Shown here: positions 1-5,954 of the stretch, one piece after another
Position numbering within the stretch: position 1 is the first letter of the stretch
Layout: each line of letters starts with the position of its first letter
Assembly (NCBI GenBank): GCA_946403735.1
Contig: CAMJAZ010000120.1
Span: 1-5,954 of the forward strand
Direction of reading: 5' to 3'
From: an uncultured Selenomonadales bacterium
GTDB taxonomy: Bacteria; Bacillota; Negativicutes; Selenomonadales; Selenomonadaceae
DNA: 5,954 nt
Made by a program: the position numbers and the translations under genes
Notes under the pieces: model-generated
The model's database searches: none
Told to the model about the DNA's origin: nothing
Seen by the model: only the letters and a program-made list of their open reading frames with translations

Positions 1-44
1 AATTCAAGAAAAAATAAATTCCAAATACTTGAAATAATGACGAT

Positions 45-73
45 AAAAAAAAATCTTCCGATTTATTCGGATG
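45..73 (-). terminator. Rho-independent terminator closing the operon
   Basis: Read on the minus strand, a 5-bp stem (TCCGA/TCGGA, positions 67-71 and 57-61) encloses the loop ATAAA. A further C-G pair can form beyond one A-A mismatch. A run of nine T follows at 53-45. The hairpin begins 27 nt after the stop codon of the DUF445 gene and is the only hairpin plus T-run seen after any gene here, so it probably ends the whole transcript. The stem is short, so its efficiency may be moderate. Positions 1-44 hold nothing else recognisable. Confidence 0.75.
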
Positions 74-98
74 TTTTATTTATGTTCTTCTTTAACTT

Positions 99-1415
99 TC
101 AGCCGCCCGCAAGTTTTATCACGGCAAAAATAATTATTCCGACGAATGAGCCGACAATCGAACCGTTCATGCGAATCCAGATAAAATCTTTTTCGGCTTT
201 ATCGTAGACAAGATTGTTGAGTTGCTCCTCCGTCAATTTTGAAAGCGCAGTTTGAGCTACTGTACCTACAAGCGGCTGGGCATAAAGTGCCGCACGCGCA
301 GTAAGTTCGTGCATAACTTTTTCTACGGCGTCTTTAACAGCGTTGTCGCCTTTCAAGATGTGAATCAGCCGTAAATATTCATCGTTCAAAATTTGTACGA
401 TTAGCAAGCCCAAATTATTCTGCGCGGGTACAAGTGCCGTATTGTCGACAGGTGGCGCGTCTTCAATCGTCACGGAAAGTATTTGATTTTCCAAATTTTT
501 CAGCGCATGTTCAATCGCAATTTCCAACGGCATTTCAGCCGCAAGTTCCACTTGAAGGTGTCCAGCTAAATCGATAATTTCAGGAGATTCTGCAAGCTCG
601 GAAAACTTTACGCGGCATTCATTAAGCGTTCGGCGTTGCAACGGCGAATCAGTTAAAAGTTCGTCCAAAAGTTTTAACAGTTGCGTCTGCATAATTTCCG
701 CCGCCTCTTCAAAGTTGACGAAGTTTAACATTTTCGCCAGCCCTGCCATAAGTACGGAAAATGCGCCAGCCGATTTCATTTGTGCTTCCGCGTAGTCTTC
801 CAAGATATATTGAAGTTTTTTCTGTGTTTCGTACTTAGCCGCTTGAGTACGGAAATTTTTTATCAGCCCGATGAAAAATTCTTTGTCCTTTTCATTGTCG
901 CGAACCCAATTAAAAAGCGCGTCAACTAATTTTTCCGCAGGTACGTCTGAAAATTCCCGCCGCAATTTATTTGACAAAGTTTTAGCTAAAGATTCTTTGT
1001 CTACGGCAGAAAATTTTTTCTTGATGATGTCGAAAATTTCAGCCAGTACAACTCTTCGCGTTTCATCTTTTTCAAGGTAATTCGTGAGGAGCGGCAACAG
1101 TTGGAGACTGCCCATTTTTTTGAAAATGGTACGGCGTGAAAAAAATTCTTTCTGTACCATTTGCGTCGACGCGCTAACGAATTCTGCACGTCTACGCGGC
1201 AATATCGCCGTATGAAATGGAAAACCTAACGGCTTTTTGAAAAGCGCCGTCACTGCAAACCAGTCTGCAATGCCGCCGACCATTGCCGCTTCCGTCACGA
1301 ATAAAAATCCTTCCGCTAAAGTTGATTCAGGATAAGTTATTTTAAAGCCCACCGCGATCAGAAAGCACAGCGCGGCGCATAATAAAGTTGTATCAGCGTT
1401 ATTCCATCTGTTCAC
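99..1415 (-). CDS. DUF445 family membrane protein (YjiN-like)
   Basis: This 438-residue protein belongs to the DUF445 family, whose biochemical role is not established. The family signature is clear near the N-terminus: GGIADWFAV at residues 48-55 or so, then KPLGFPFHTAILPRRR at about 61-76. A hydrophobic segment lies at about residues 8-26 and a second, weaker one at 35-58. A long, charged, mostly helical middle region follows, and a C-terminal membrane segment lies at about 420-435 (after WIRMNGS). This layout suggests a protein anchored in the membrane at both ends with a large soluble helical domain between. The length is usual for the family. The start is GTG at 1415, supported by a near-perfect AGGAGG 7 nt upstream; no nearby in-frame ATG competes. 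It begins 12 nt after the preceding gene's stop and is the last gene of the operon. The family assignment is firm, but any function in stress response or envelope maintenance would be inference from context. Confidence 0.9.
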   Translation of the reverse strand: MNRWNNADTTLLCAALCFLIAVGFKITYPESTLAEGFLFVTEAAMVGGIADWFAVTALFKKPLGFPFHTAILPRRRAEFVSASTQMVQKEFFSRRTIFKKMGSLQLLPLLTNYLEKDETRRVVLAEIFDIIKKKFSAVDKESLAKTLSNKLRREFSDVPAEKLVDALFNWVRDNEKDKEFFIGLIKNFRTQAAKYETQKKLQYILEDYAEAQMKSAGAFSVLMAGLAKMLNFVNFEEAAEIMQTQLLKLLDELLTDSPLQRRTLNECRVKFSELAESPEIIDLAGHLQVELAAEMPLEIAIEHALKNLENQILSVTIEDAPPVDNTALVPAQNNLGLLIVQILNDEYLRLIHILKGDNAVKDAVEKVMHELTARAALYAQPLVGTVAQTALSKLTEEQLNNLVYDKAEKDFIWIRMNGSIVGSFVGIIIFAVIKLAGG

Positions 1416-1422
1416 GGTCAGC

Positions 1423-1428
1423 CCTCCT
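1423..1428 (-). promoter_or_regulatory. Ribosome binding site fixing the GTG start of the DUF445 gene
   Basis: On the minus strand AGGAGG lies 7 nt before the GTG at 1415. Its first base is part of the TAA stop codon of the preceding secreted-protein gene (1428-1430), so ribosomes finishing that gene are placed directly on this site. That favours translational coupling and decides the non-ATG start. Confidence 0.8.
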
Positions 1429-2111
1429 TAATAAATTATATGTTCCACGTTAAATTCTTGTGCCTCGTCATTCCATGTAAACTTAAATTCGCCTTCGGGT
1501 TCAGACTCGCCCTGCCAATGCCAGCGTCGATATTGAATGATAATTGTATCGTCGCGGCAAGTAGGAACATCATAAATTATTCCGCCGTCTTTTTTGTAAC
1601 CTTCATTGCCGTCAAAATAATTTTCGCTGATTTTTTTTGAGTCAATGAAATTAATCCACTTGCCGTTTCTGCACGTCCCCAAAACATTCAAGTCCGTGAC
1701 GCAGTAATTGTGATAGACAAGATACAAATCAATTCCGCCGTCATTTTCAATTTTGAAAATCTCTTTGTCGGAGCCGTCCAATGCCAAAATGTAATGATCC
1801 TTGCCGCCGAATCTTATCGGACCAGCGGAAAAATCAAAATTAAAATCGTAAATGCAATATAAATTGTCGAAAATTGCCGTACCTTTCGTGTAAGTTTTTA
1901 TGGGCGTGCCGTCGTCGCTGTAATTAAATTCTTCAACGTAAGGCGTCCCGCTGTTATAATTTTCGCCCCTTACAATAAATCCGTGATACGGCGCTTGAGC
2001 AGGAAAACCGACTTCACCAATTTTAACGATACGTGAAAAAGTCATGGCGAAAACATTTTCCGAGAGGAGAAACATTACCGCAAAGATTATCAAAAATTTT
2101 TTAACCGCCAT
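1428..2111 (-). CDS. Secreted protein of unknown function
   Basis: I do not recognise a characterised family. The 227-residue product starts with a classical signal peptide: MAVKK, then a hydrophobic stretch at residues 6-17, with likely cleavage after VFA at residue 22. The mature part is about 205 residues, rich in aromatic residues, Asp and Gly, with short alternating segments that suggest a beta-rich fold. It has four cysteines (residues 86, 137, 147 and 185), which could form disulfides after export. The C-terminal stretch PEGEFKFTWNDEAQEF looks like a beta-hairpin ending. There is no lipobox and no later membrane segment, so a soluble exported protein is likely. The reading frame stays open to a TTG at 2138, but the ATG at 2111 is preferred because it has AGGAG 8 nt upstream and begins exactly at the signal peptide. 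It lies 28 nt after the ATPase gene and 12 nt before the DUF445 gene. From memory, similar signal-peptide proteins occur in Selenomonas-like bacteria; this was not checked. Confidence 0.8.
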   Translation of the reverse strand: MAVKKFLIIFAVMFLLSENVFAMTFSRIVKIGEVGFPAQAPYHGFIVRGENYNSGTPYVEEFNYSDDGTPIKTYTKGTAIFDNLYCIYDFNFDFSAGPIRFGGKDHYILALDGSDKEIFKIENDGGIDLYLVYHNYCVTDLNVLGTCRNGKWINFIDSKKISENYFDGNEGYKKDGGIIYDVPTCRDDTIIIQYRRWHWQGESEPEGEFKFTWNDEAQEFNVEHIIY

Positions 2112-2119
2112 AAAAATTT

Positions 2120-2124
2120 CTCCT
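2120..2124 (-). promoter_or_regulatory. Ribosome binding site deciding the ATG start at 2111
   Basis: AGGAG on the minus strand sits 8 nt before the ATG at 2111. It lies inside the longer open frame that would begin with TTG at 2138, which argues that the nine extra N-terminal codons of that frame are not translated. The 28-nt gap to the ATPase stop codon contains no hairpin, so the two genes are probably cotranscribed. Confidence 0.7.
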
Positions 2125-2139
2125 CTCTTCAATGTCAAA

Positions 2140-4812
2140 TTATTTATTGCCGCCTAATATCGCTTTACGCGCCAAGTCAACAGGAATAATTATAAACGCC
2201 ATTGCAATAACGAACATCCATTCAGTAGCTGTCAAGCCGTAGCAACGCAAAATTGCGCCGCCAAAGTACGTCATAATAATCTGCACGACGACGATTAAAG
2301 CCATAACTTTCAAAAATCCTGTATTGCCGCCGATATTGTCAAACAAATTCATTCTGTCAGTACGAGCATTGAACGCATTGAATACCGCCATGAAAATGAA
2401 GAAGGCAAAATAACCTGTAAGCACGTACACGCTATCGCCGCCGAAAGTGAAGTTGACCCCTTCAGGATTTACATCGCGGAAGTGACTGCGTGAAAAGTCC
2501 GTCAGCAGGAAAATTAAACCGACGACAAAACTACAAAGTGACCCTGTACCGATTGCACTGAACATGTAGCTGTTGACAATTTTTTCATCACGCTTTTTAG
2601 GCGGCTCATCCATATATCTATCAAGCGCAGGTTCACCGCCGAACGCTAACGCTGCTAACGTATCCATAACAAGATTGACCCACAAAATTTGCGTGATTGA
2701 TAACGGATTTTCAAGTCCAAGTAACGGACAGACAAACGAAATTAAAACTGCGCCAACGTTAATTGTCAGCTGGAAGATGATAAACTTGCGGATACTATTA
2801 AAAATTGTTCGACCGTACAAAATCGCCTTGCCGATTGATTTAAAATTGTCGTCGAGGATAACAATTTCGCTAGCCTCTTTCGCAACTTCAGTTCCGCCAC
2901 CCATTGCAAAGCCAACGTCCGCTTTTTTCAGCGCAGGTGAATCGTTTACGCCGTCGCCAGTCATACCGACAACTAAATTTAATTCTTGCGCCAATCTTAC
3001 AAGGCGGCTTTTATCAGTAGGCAATGCACGGGCAATAACTCTAAGCTTAGGCAACGCCTTTTTAACTTCGTCGTCACTCATTGCGTTGAGTTCAGCGCTT
3101 GTGATAACAATAGCGTCGTCAATTTCAATCAAGCCAGCTTCTTTAGCGATAGCTTGCGCAGTTTCTTTACGGTCGCCAGTTATCATTACAACTTGCACGC
3201 CAGCTTGATGAACTTGTTCAATAGCTTTAATCGCGTCAGGTCTTACGTCGTCACGAATACCAGTAACGCCCACGAAAGTTAAGCCGCTGTCAGGAATTTC
3301 ACCGTTTGTAACTTCGCCGTCGTAAGTGACAAGCGCAAGGGTACGAATAGCGCGGTTAGCAAGTTCATCAATCTTCGCATTAATCGCCGAATGATTATTA
3401 AGCGGTTGTTTATTGCCCTGCACGTCGTAGTAATAAGAACATTTATCGAGTAAACGCTCAGGCGCACCTTTAATCAGCCACAAATTATAATCGCCGCTAA
3501 CTTTCGCCATTGAATATTTTTTCGCGCTATCGAAAGGAACTGTATCAATGACGTTTGCATTTGGCGCAGTGTCCTTGCCAATTAAAAATCCAAGTAAAGC
3601 TCTGTCAGTCATATTGCCGCCGACAATTTTATCGTCAGCAATGACAGCACCGTTATTAAAACGAATTGACAATGAAACAATCGATTGCAGTTTGCTACTA
3701 AGTTTGTCGAAAGTCTCTGTAAAATTCGCTGTACCGTCAATGAAGGTTACAACTTCCAGCAAGCCTTTAGTAATTGTTCCCGTCTTATCGCTGAAAAGTA
3801 AATTCAAACTGCCAGCCGTTTCAATACCAGAAATTTTACGGACTAGGACGTTATCTTTTAACATCTTGCCCATATTCTGCGCGGAAACGATTGAAATCAT
3901 AAGCGGCAGACCTTCAGGCACCGCCATAACGATAATGATAACGGCAAGCATTACAGCGCCGACAAAATCGTTTAACAACGTCATCCAATCGGAACAGTAC
4001 GGACCAATTTTCGCCATATCCCAGCCATTTTGAATGACGATTCTTTCAAACATAAACGCAATGGCAATAGCAATACCGCCGATATAACCGAACTTTGAAA
4101 TTTGCCCAGCAAGGTCAGTCAATTTAACTTTTAACGGCGTGTCGCGGTCTTCGTCAATCTGCAATTCCTTAGCAATTTTGCCGTAAACGGTATTGTCGCC
4201 AAGTGTAACGGTACGCATAACGGCAGAGCCACCAGCTACGACGGCGGCGCGGAAAACTTTATGCGGGTTGAGAAAATCTGTACTTTGCGCGGATTCAGCG
4301 TCAACGGCATCATTAGGCGCAGGAGTTTTAGCCTCCTCCTTAGCTTCACCGTTCAAAATAGATTGGTCAACGTTGATTGAGCCGTCAATAATTACGCCGT
4401 CAGCAGGAATTTTATCACCCGTCTGCAAAAGTACGCAATCGCCCATAGTTATATCGTTAATCGGAATTTCCGTAACGACGCCATTGCGATAAACTTTACA
4501 CTTGATTAGTGACGCCTCGCCTTGAAGTTTGCGGAAGGCGCTTTCATTGTTGTATTCTGAATAAGTTGATACGAAAGTCGCCAGCAGTACCGCTAAAGCA
4601 ATACCAACTGATTCGTACCATTCGGACTTGCCCATAAAGGCGAAAATCACGTTGAGAATCAACGCGAAAATTAAAATTTTGATGATTGGGTCGTCGAAGT
4701 TACCCTTTAATTTATCCCAAAAAGTTTCGCGCGCCTGTTCAGTTATGGAGTTGTCGCCGTATTTGGACTTCATCTCCTGAACTTGCGCATCAGTTAAACC
4801 TGTTATCTTCAA
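2140..4812 (-). CDS. Calcium-translocating P-type ATPase, PMCA-like (P2B)
   Basis: This 890-residue pump should use ATP to export Ca2+ across the cytoplasmic membrane. All core P-type motifs are present: SDKTGT with phosphorylated Asp342, KGAPE at 448-452 in the nucleotide-binding domain, TGD at 545-547, and TGDGVND at 618-624. Ten membrane segments can be placed, at about 44-60, 66-85, 243-260, 282-306, 676-699, 705-727, 750-770, 795-815, 834-853 and 864-882. Calcium-site residues are VPEGLP (298-303, Glu300) in M4 and Asn713/Asp717 in M6 (WVNLVMD). M5 reads LTINVGAV, with Ala where SERCA has its site-I Glu, so one Ca2+ per cycle, as in PMCA pumps, is expected. The actuator loop reads NGEA (154-157) instead of TGES but keeps the essential Glu. 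The start is TTG at 4812, with AAGGAG 8 nt upstream, and overlaps the preceding stop codon. Length and motif order are normal. Calcium specificity is inferred from the residues; Mn2+ or another divalent cation cannot be excluded. Confidence 0.94.
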   Translation of the reverse strand: MKITGLTDAQVQEMKSKYGDNSITEQARETFWDKLKGNFDDPIIKILIFALILNVIFAFMGKSEWYESVGIALAVLLATFVSTYSEYNNESAFRKLQGEASLIKCKVYRNGVVTEIPINDITMGDCVLLQTGDKIPADGVIIDGSINVDQSILNGEAKEEAKTPAPNDAVDAESAQSTDFLNPHKVFRAAVVAGGSAVMRTVTLGDNTVYGKIAKELQIDEDRDTPLKVKLTDLAGQISKFGYIGGIAIAIAFMFERIVIQNGWDMAKIGPYCSDWMTLLNDFVGAVMLAVIIIVMAVPEGLPLMISIVSAQNMGKMLKDNVLVRKISGIETAGSLNLLFSDKTGTITKGLLEVVTFIDGTANFTETFDKLSSKLQSIVSLSIRFNNGAVIADDKIVGGNMTDRALLGFLIGKDTAPNANVIDTVPFDSAKKYSMAKVSGDYNLWLIKGAPERLLDKCSYYYDVQGNKQPLNNHSAINAKIDELANRAIRTLALVTYDGEVTNGEIPDSGLTFVGVTGIRDDVRPDAIKAIEQVHQAGVQVVMITGDRKETAQAIAKEAGLIEIDDAIVITSAELNAMSDDEVKKALPKLRVIARALPTDKSRLVRLAQELNLVVGMTGDGVNDSPALKKADVGFAMGGGTEVAKEASEIVILDDNFKSIGKAILYGRTIFNSIRKFIIFQLTINVGAVLISFVCPLLGLENPLSITQILWVNLVMDTLAALAFGGEPALDRYMDEPPKKRDEKIVNSYMFSAIGTGSLCSFVVGLIFLLTDFSRSHFRDVNPEGVNFTFGGDSVYVLTGYFAFFIFMAVFNAFNARTDRMNLFDNIGGNTGFLKVMALIVVVQIIMTYFGGAILRCYGLTATEWMFVIAMAFIIIPVDLARKAILGGNK

Positions 4813-5792
4813 TTAAAAGACTCCTTAATATTAGCGGGTAGCTGGTAGCTGGTAGTTATAGTTTTAATATACCTTTCCACTACAAGCAAAACAAAATCTT
4901 GTGAAGTCGCGGCGGTGTCTTCGCTAAAATCCTGCGTAAGAATGGTATTATTAGAAATTGCGCGAATACCGATAAATGGAACGTTTAAACTTTTGCAAAT
5001 CTGCGCGGCAGAACAATTTTCCATTTCTTCGGCAAGTGAGCCGTAAGTTTCATTCAAGTATTTATAATGGTCAATGCCGTTAAGCCAAGCATCGGCGCTT
5101 GAAATTGTACCCGTCAACGTATGAAAATTTTTGTTCGACGCGGCAACCTCTTCGGCAATTTTTAAAAGCGTCGGATCGGGAAAATATTCTTTGCAAAGTT
5201 TGAAAGTTTTTGCGTCTTTGTCGTAACAATAAGTACCGCGCATTTCCTGCGGAATAATTTTTACGCCCGCGCCTGCAGGTGTTTTTTCAGTTATAATCGC
5301 CGCAGAGTTTATATATTTGTCGCCAATAATAATCGAATTGATTTTAGCTTCAGCAACGTGACCGCCCGCAATTCCTTGATTTATGACGGCAATGGGATTG
5401 AAATTTTCAATGGCAAGCGCAGTAACCGCCGCTGAATTTTCCATGCCCTGTTCTGTACGCGCAACAATCACGGGATAATTTTTATACGTCCCTGCAACGT
5501 AAACATAATTTAAAATTCTGTAGACGACAGGATTTTTCAGCGCCTTAACAAATCTGTTAATCTCAATGTTCATTGCGCCTTCAAGCAAAATCGGACGTTG
5601 CTTGCTTTTGTAAGCGCCTTTCTTTTGAGGCAGAGAATTTAAAAATTTTATAAAAGACTCGTTGCCCTCAAACTTATTCAGCGTAACATTTTGGACGGAT
5701 GCTGAATTTTCGGCACTAACGTTTGGCAAGAAAAAAAAGTTCGCCGCAAATAAAATCGCCGCTAAAAACGCTATAAATTTTTTTTGCAACAT
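4809..5792 (-). CDS. Exported nucleoside phosphorylase/nucleosidase-like protein (MTA/SAH nucleosidase superfamily)
   Basis: The 327-residue protein (numbered from ATG at 5792) resembles the PNP/UDP phosphorylase superfamily, especially 5'-methylthioadenosine/S-adenosylhomocysteine nucleosidases, which hydrolyse the N-glycosidic bond. It carries a signal peptide (LQKK, a hydrophobic core, likely cleavage after VSA at residue 27), whereas classical MTA/SAH nucleosidases are cytosolic and about 230 residues. Matching motifs are GAMNIEI (Glu77 aligns with the catalytic Glu12 of the E. coli enzyme), NQGIAGG (138-144), SADAW (232-236) and EEMEN (255-259; Met257/Glu258 align with the ribose-binding Met-Glu). 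RAISNN (277-282) has Asn281 where the general-acid Asp of RAISD is expected. The substrate is therefore uncertain: a 6-oxopurine nucleoside or another nucleoside-like compound is possible. The C-terminal tail is coded by a 7-bp tandem repeat. A TTG at 5795 is an alternative start with slightly better spacing from AAGGA; it adds one residue. The gene lies 13 nt after the TerD gene and overlaps the ATPase gene by 4 nt. Confidence 0.85.
   Translation of the reverse strand: MLQKKFIAFLAAILFAANFFFLPNVSAENSASVQNVTLNKFEGNESFIKFLNSLPQKKGAYKSKQRPILLEGAMNIEINRFVKALKNPVVYRILNYVYVAGTYKNYPVIVARTEQGMENSAAVTALAIENFNPIAVINQGIAGGHVAEAKINSIIIGDKYINSAAIITEKTPAGAGVKIIPQEMRGTYCYDKDAKTFKLCKEYFPDPTLLKIAEEVAASNKNFHTLTGTISSADAWLNGIDHYKYLNETYGSLAEEMENCSAAQICKSLNVPFIGIRAISNNTILTQDFSEDTAATSQDFVLLVVERYIKTITTSYQLPANIKESFN
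4821..4826 (-). promoter_or_regulatory. Ribosome binding site fixing the TTG start of the ATPase gene
   Basis: AAGGAG on the minus strand lies 8 nt before the TTG at 4812, within the last codons of the upstream nucleosidase-like gene (it codes Lys-Glu of the tail). The start TTG and the upstream stop TGA share the sequence TTGA (4809-4812), the usual geometry of termination-reinitiation coupling. The site makes the TTG convincing although it is not an ATG. Confidence 0.8.
4834..4854 (-). repeat. Three tandem 7-bp units inside the 3' end of a gene
   Basis: On the plus strand the units read GCGGGTA, GCTGGTA, GCTGGTA; the first differs by one base. On the minus strand they are in frame with the end of the nucleosidase-like gene and code roughly S-Y-Q-L-P-A, just after the last helix expected of the fold (VVERYIKTI). 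Because 7 is not a multiple of 3, the repeat does not give a repeated peptide. It looks like a simple-sequence insertion that was absorbed as a C-terminal tail. Confidence 0.7.
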
Positions 5793-5802
5793 CAAAACTT
5801 AA

Positions 5803-5807
5803 TCCTT
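5803..5807 (-). promoter_or_regulatory. Ribosome binding site of the nucleosidase-like gene
   Basis: AAGGA on the minus strand overlaps the TAA stop codon of the TerD gene (5806-5808). It is 10 nt from the ATG at 5792 and 7 nt from the TTG at 5795, so spacing alone does not settle the start. I preferred ATG; the signal peptide is unaffected by the choice. Confidence 0.55.
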
Positions 5808-5954
5808 ATTTGAAATGTTCGCTAAGTTGAGTTAAGTTAATATCTTTCGTACCTGTACCGATAGCGTTAAACTTCCATTCATCGCCGCGCCTGTAAACTT
5901 CGCCGACAATCATTGAAAGCATTCCGTTATACTCTTCGCTAAGATTGAAACGGC
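5806..5954 (-). CDS. TerD-family stress/tellurium resistance protein, C-terminal part
   Basis: Only the last 48 codons and the stop are in the window; the gene continues upstream beyond position 5954. The visible peptide begins RFNLSEEYNG, continues with SMIVGEVYRRGDEWKFNAIG, and ends LTQLSEHFK. This is the typical C-terminal end of a TerD domain: an F-L-(S)-x-x-Y core, then a (V/I)xGE(L/V)YR strand, then WKF-(N/R)A(I/V)G. TerD-family proteins are cytosolic; some bind Ca2+ through acidic loops and are linked to tellurite, phage and general stress resistance. The calcium-binding loops themselves lie outside the window, so calcium binding cannot be judged here. The stop codon overlaps the ribosome binding site of the next gene. 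It is too incomplete to separate TerD from TerE, TerZ or a CABP-type paralogue, and other ter genes may lie further upstream. Confidence 0.85.
   Translation of the reverse strand, partial: RFNLSEEYNGMLSMIVGEVYRRGDEWKFNAIGTGTKDINLTQLSEHFK

Noticed and set aside
871..1189. Short frames on both strands within the DUF445 gene
   Set aside because: They overlap a well-supported conserved gene in other frames and show no domain, signal peptide or start signal.
2112..2138. N-terminal extension of the secreted unknown protein from a TTG at 2138
   Set aside because: The ribosome binding site for the ATG at 2111 lies inside this stretch, and the signal peptide begins at that ATG.
2573..3208. A 211-codon open frame on the plus strand
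   Set aside because: It lies wholly opposite the ATPase gene's P-domain and M5-M7 region, has no ribosome binding site of note, and its translation is a low-complexity Ser/Ile/Ala-rich peptide typical of antisense shadows.
4342..4353. Loss of pump activity because the TGES motif is absent
   Set aside because: The essential Glu remains in NGEA and all other catalytic motifs are intact, so the pump is expected to be active.
3548..4492. Plus-strand open frames at 3548-4033 and 4193-4492
   Set aside because: Both are antisense to conserved ATPase motifs (DKTGT and the actuator domain), so their openness is explained by the codon use of the real gene.
4834..4854. The tandem repeat as a CRISPR or protein-repeat array
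   Set aside because: The units are only 7 bp with no spacers, and the period is not a multiple of three, so neither explanation fits.

Overview
The window is one stretch of a bacterial genome in which every supported gene lies on the minus strand, so transcription runs from position 5954 down to about position 45. Five genes follow each other with almost no spacing: the 3' end of a TerD-family stress protein, a secreted nucleoside phosphorylase/nucleosidase-like protein, a calcium-type P-type ATPase, a secreted protein of unknown function, and a DUF445 membrane protein. A hairpin followed by a T run closes the unit just after the last stop codon. The gaps are 13 nt, a 4 nt overlap, 28 nt and 12 nt. 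I see no terminator between the genes, so this reads as the distal part of a single operon that begins upstream of the window.

The organism is probably an AT-rich, low-GC anaerobe of the Firmicutes. A Negativicutes (Selenomonas-like) origin is my best guess. It rests on strong AAGGAG-type ribosome binding sites, TTG and GTG starts, classical signal peptides, and the general look of the secreted proteins. This is an impression from memory, not a measured assignment. If it is right, the two signal-peptide proteins would sit in a periplasm rather than outside a single membrane.

Functionally, the unit combines a cytosolic TerD protein (a family with known calcium-binding members), a calcium efflux pump, two exported proteins and a membrane-anchored DUF445 protein. 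The pump's start codon overlaps the stop codon of the exported nucleosidase-like gene, so translation of the two is probably coupled. A calcium- or envelope-stress module is a reasonable inference from this context, but nothing in the sequence proves it.

The most notable details are the Asp-to-Asn change at the catalytic position of the nucleosidase-like protein, a 7-bp tandem repeat that codes its C-terminal tail, and the NGEA form of the usual TGES motif in the ATPase. The only non-coding stretch of note is positions 1-98, which holds the terminator and otherwise nothing I can recognise.
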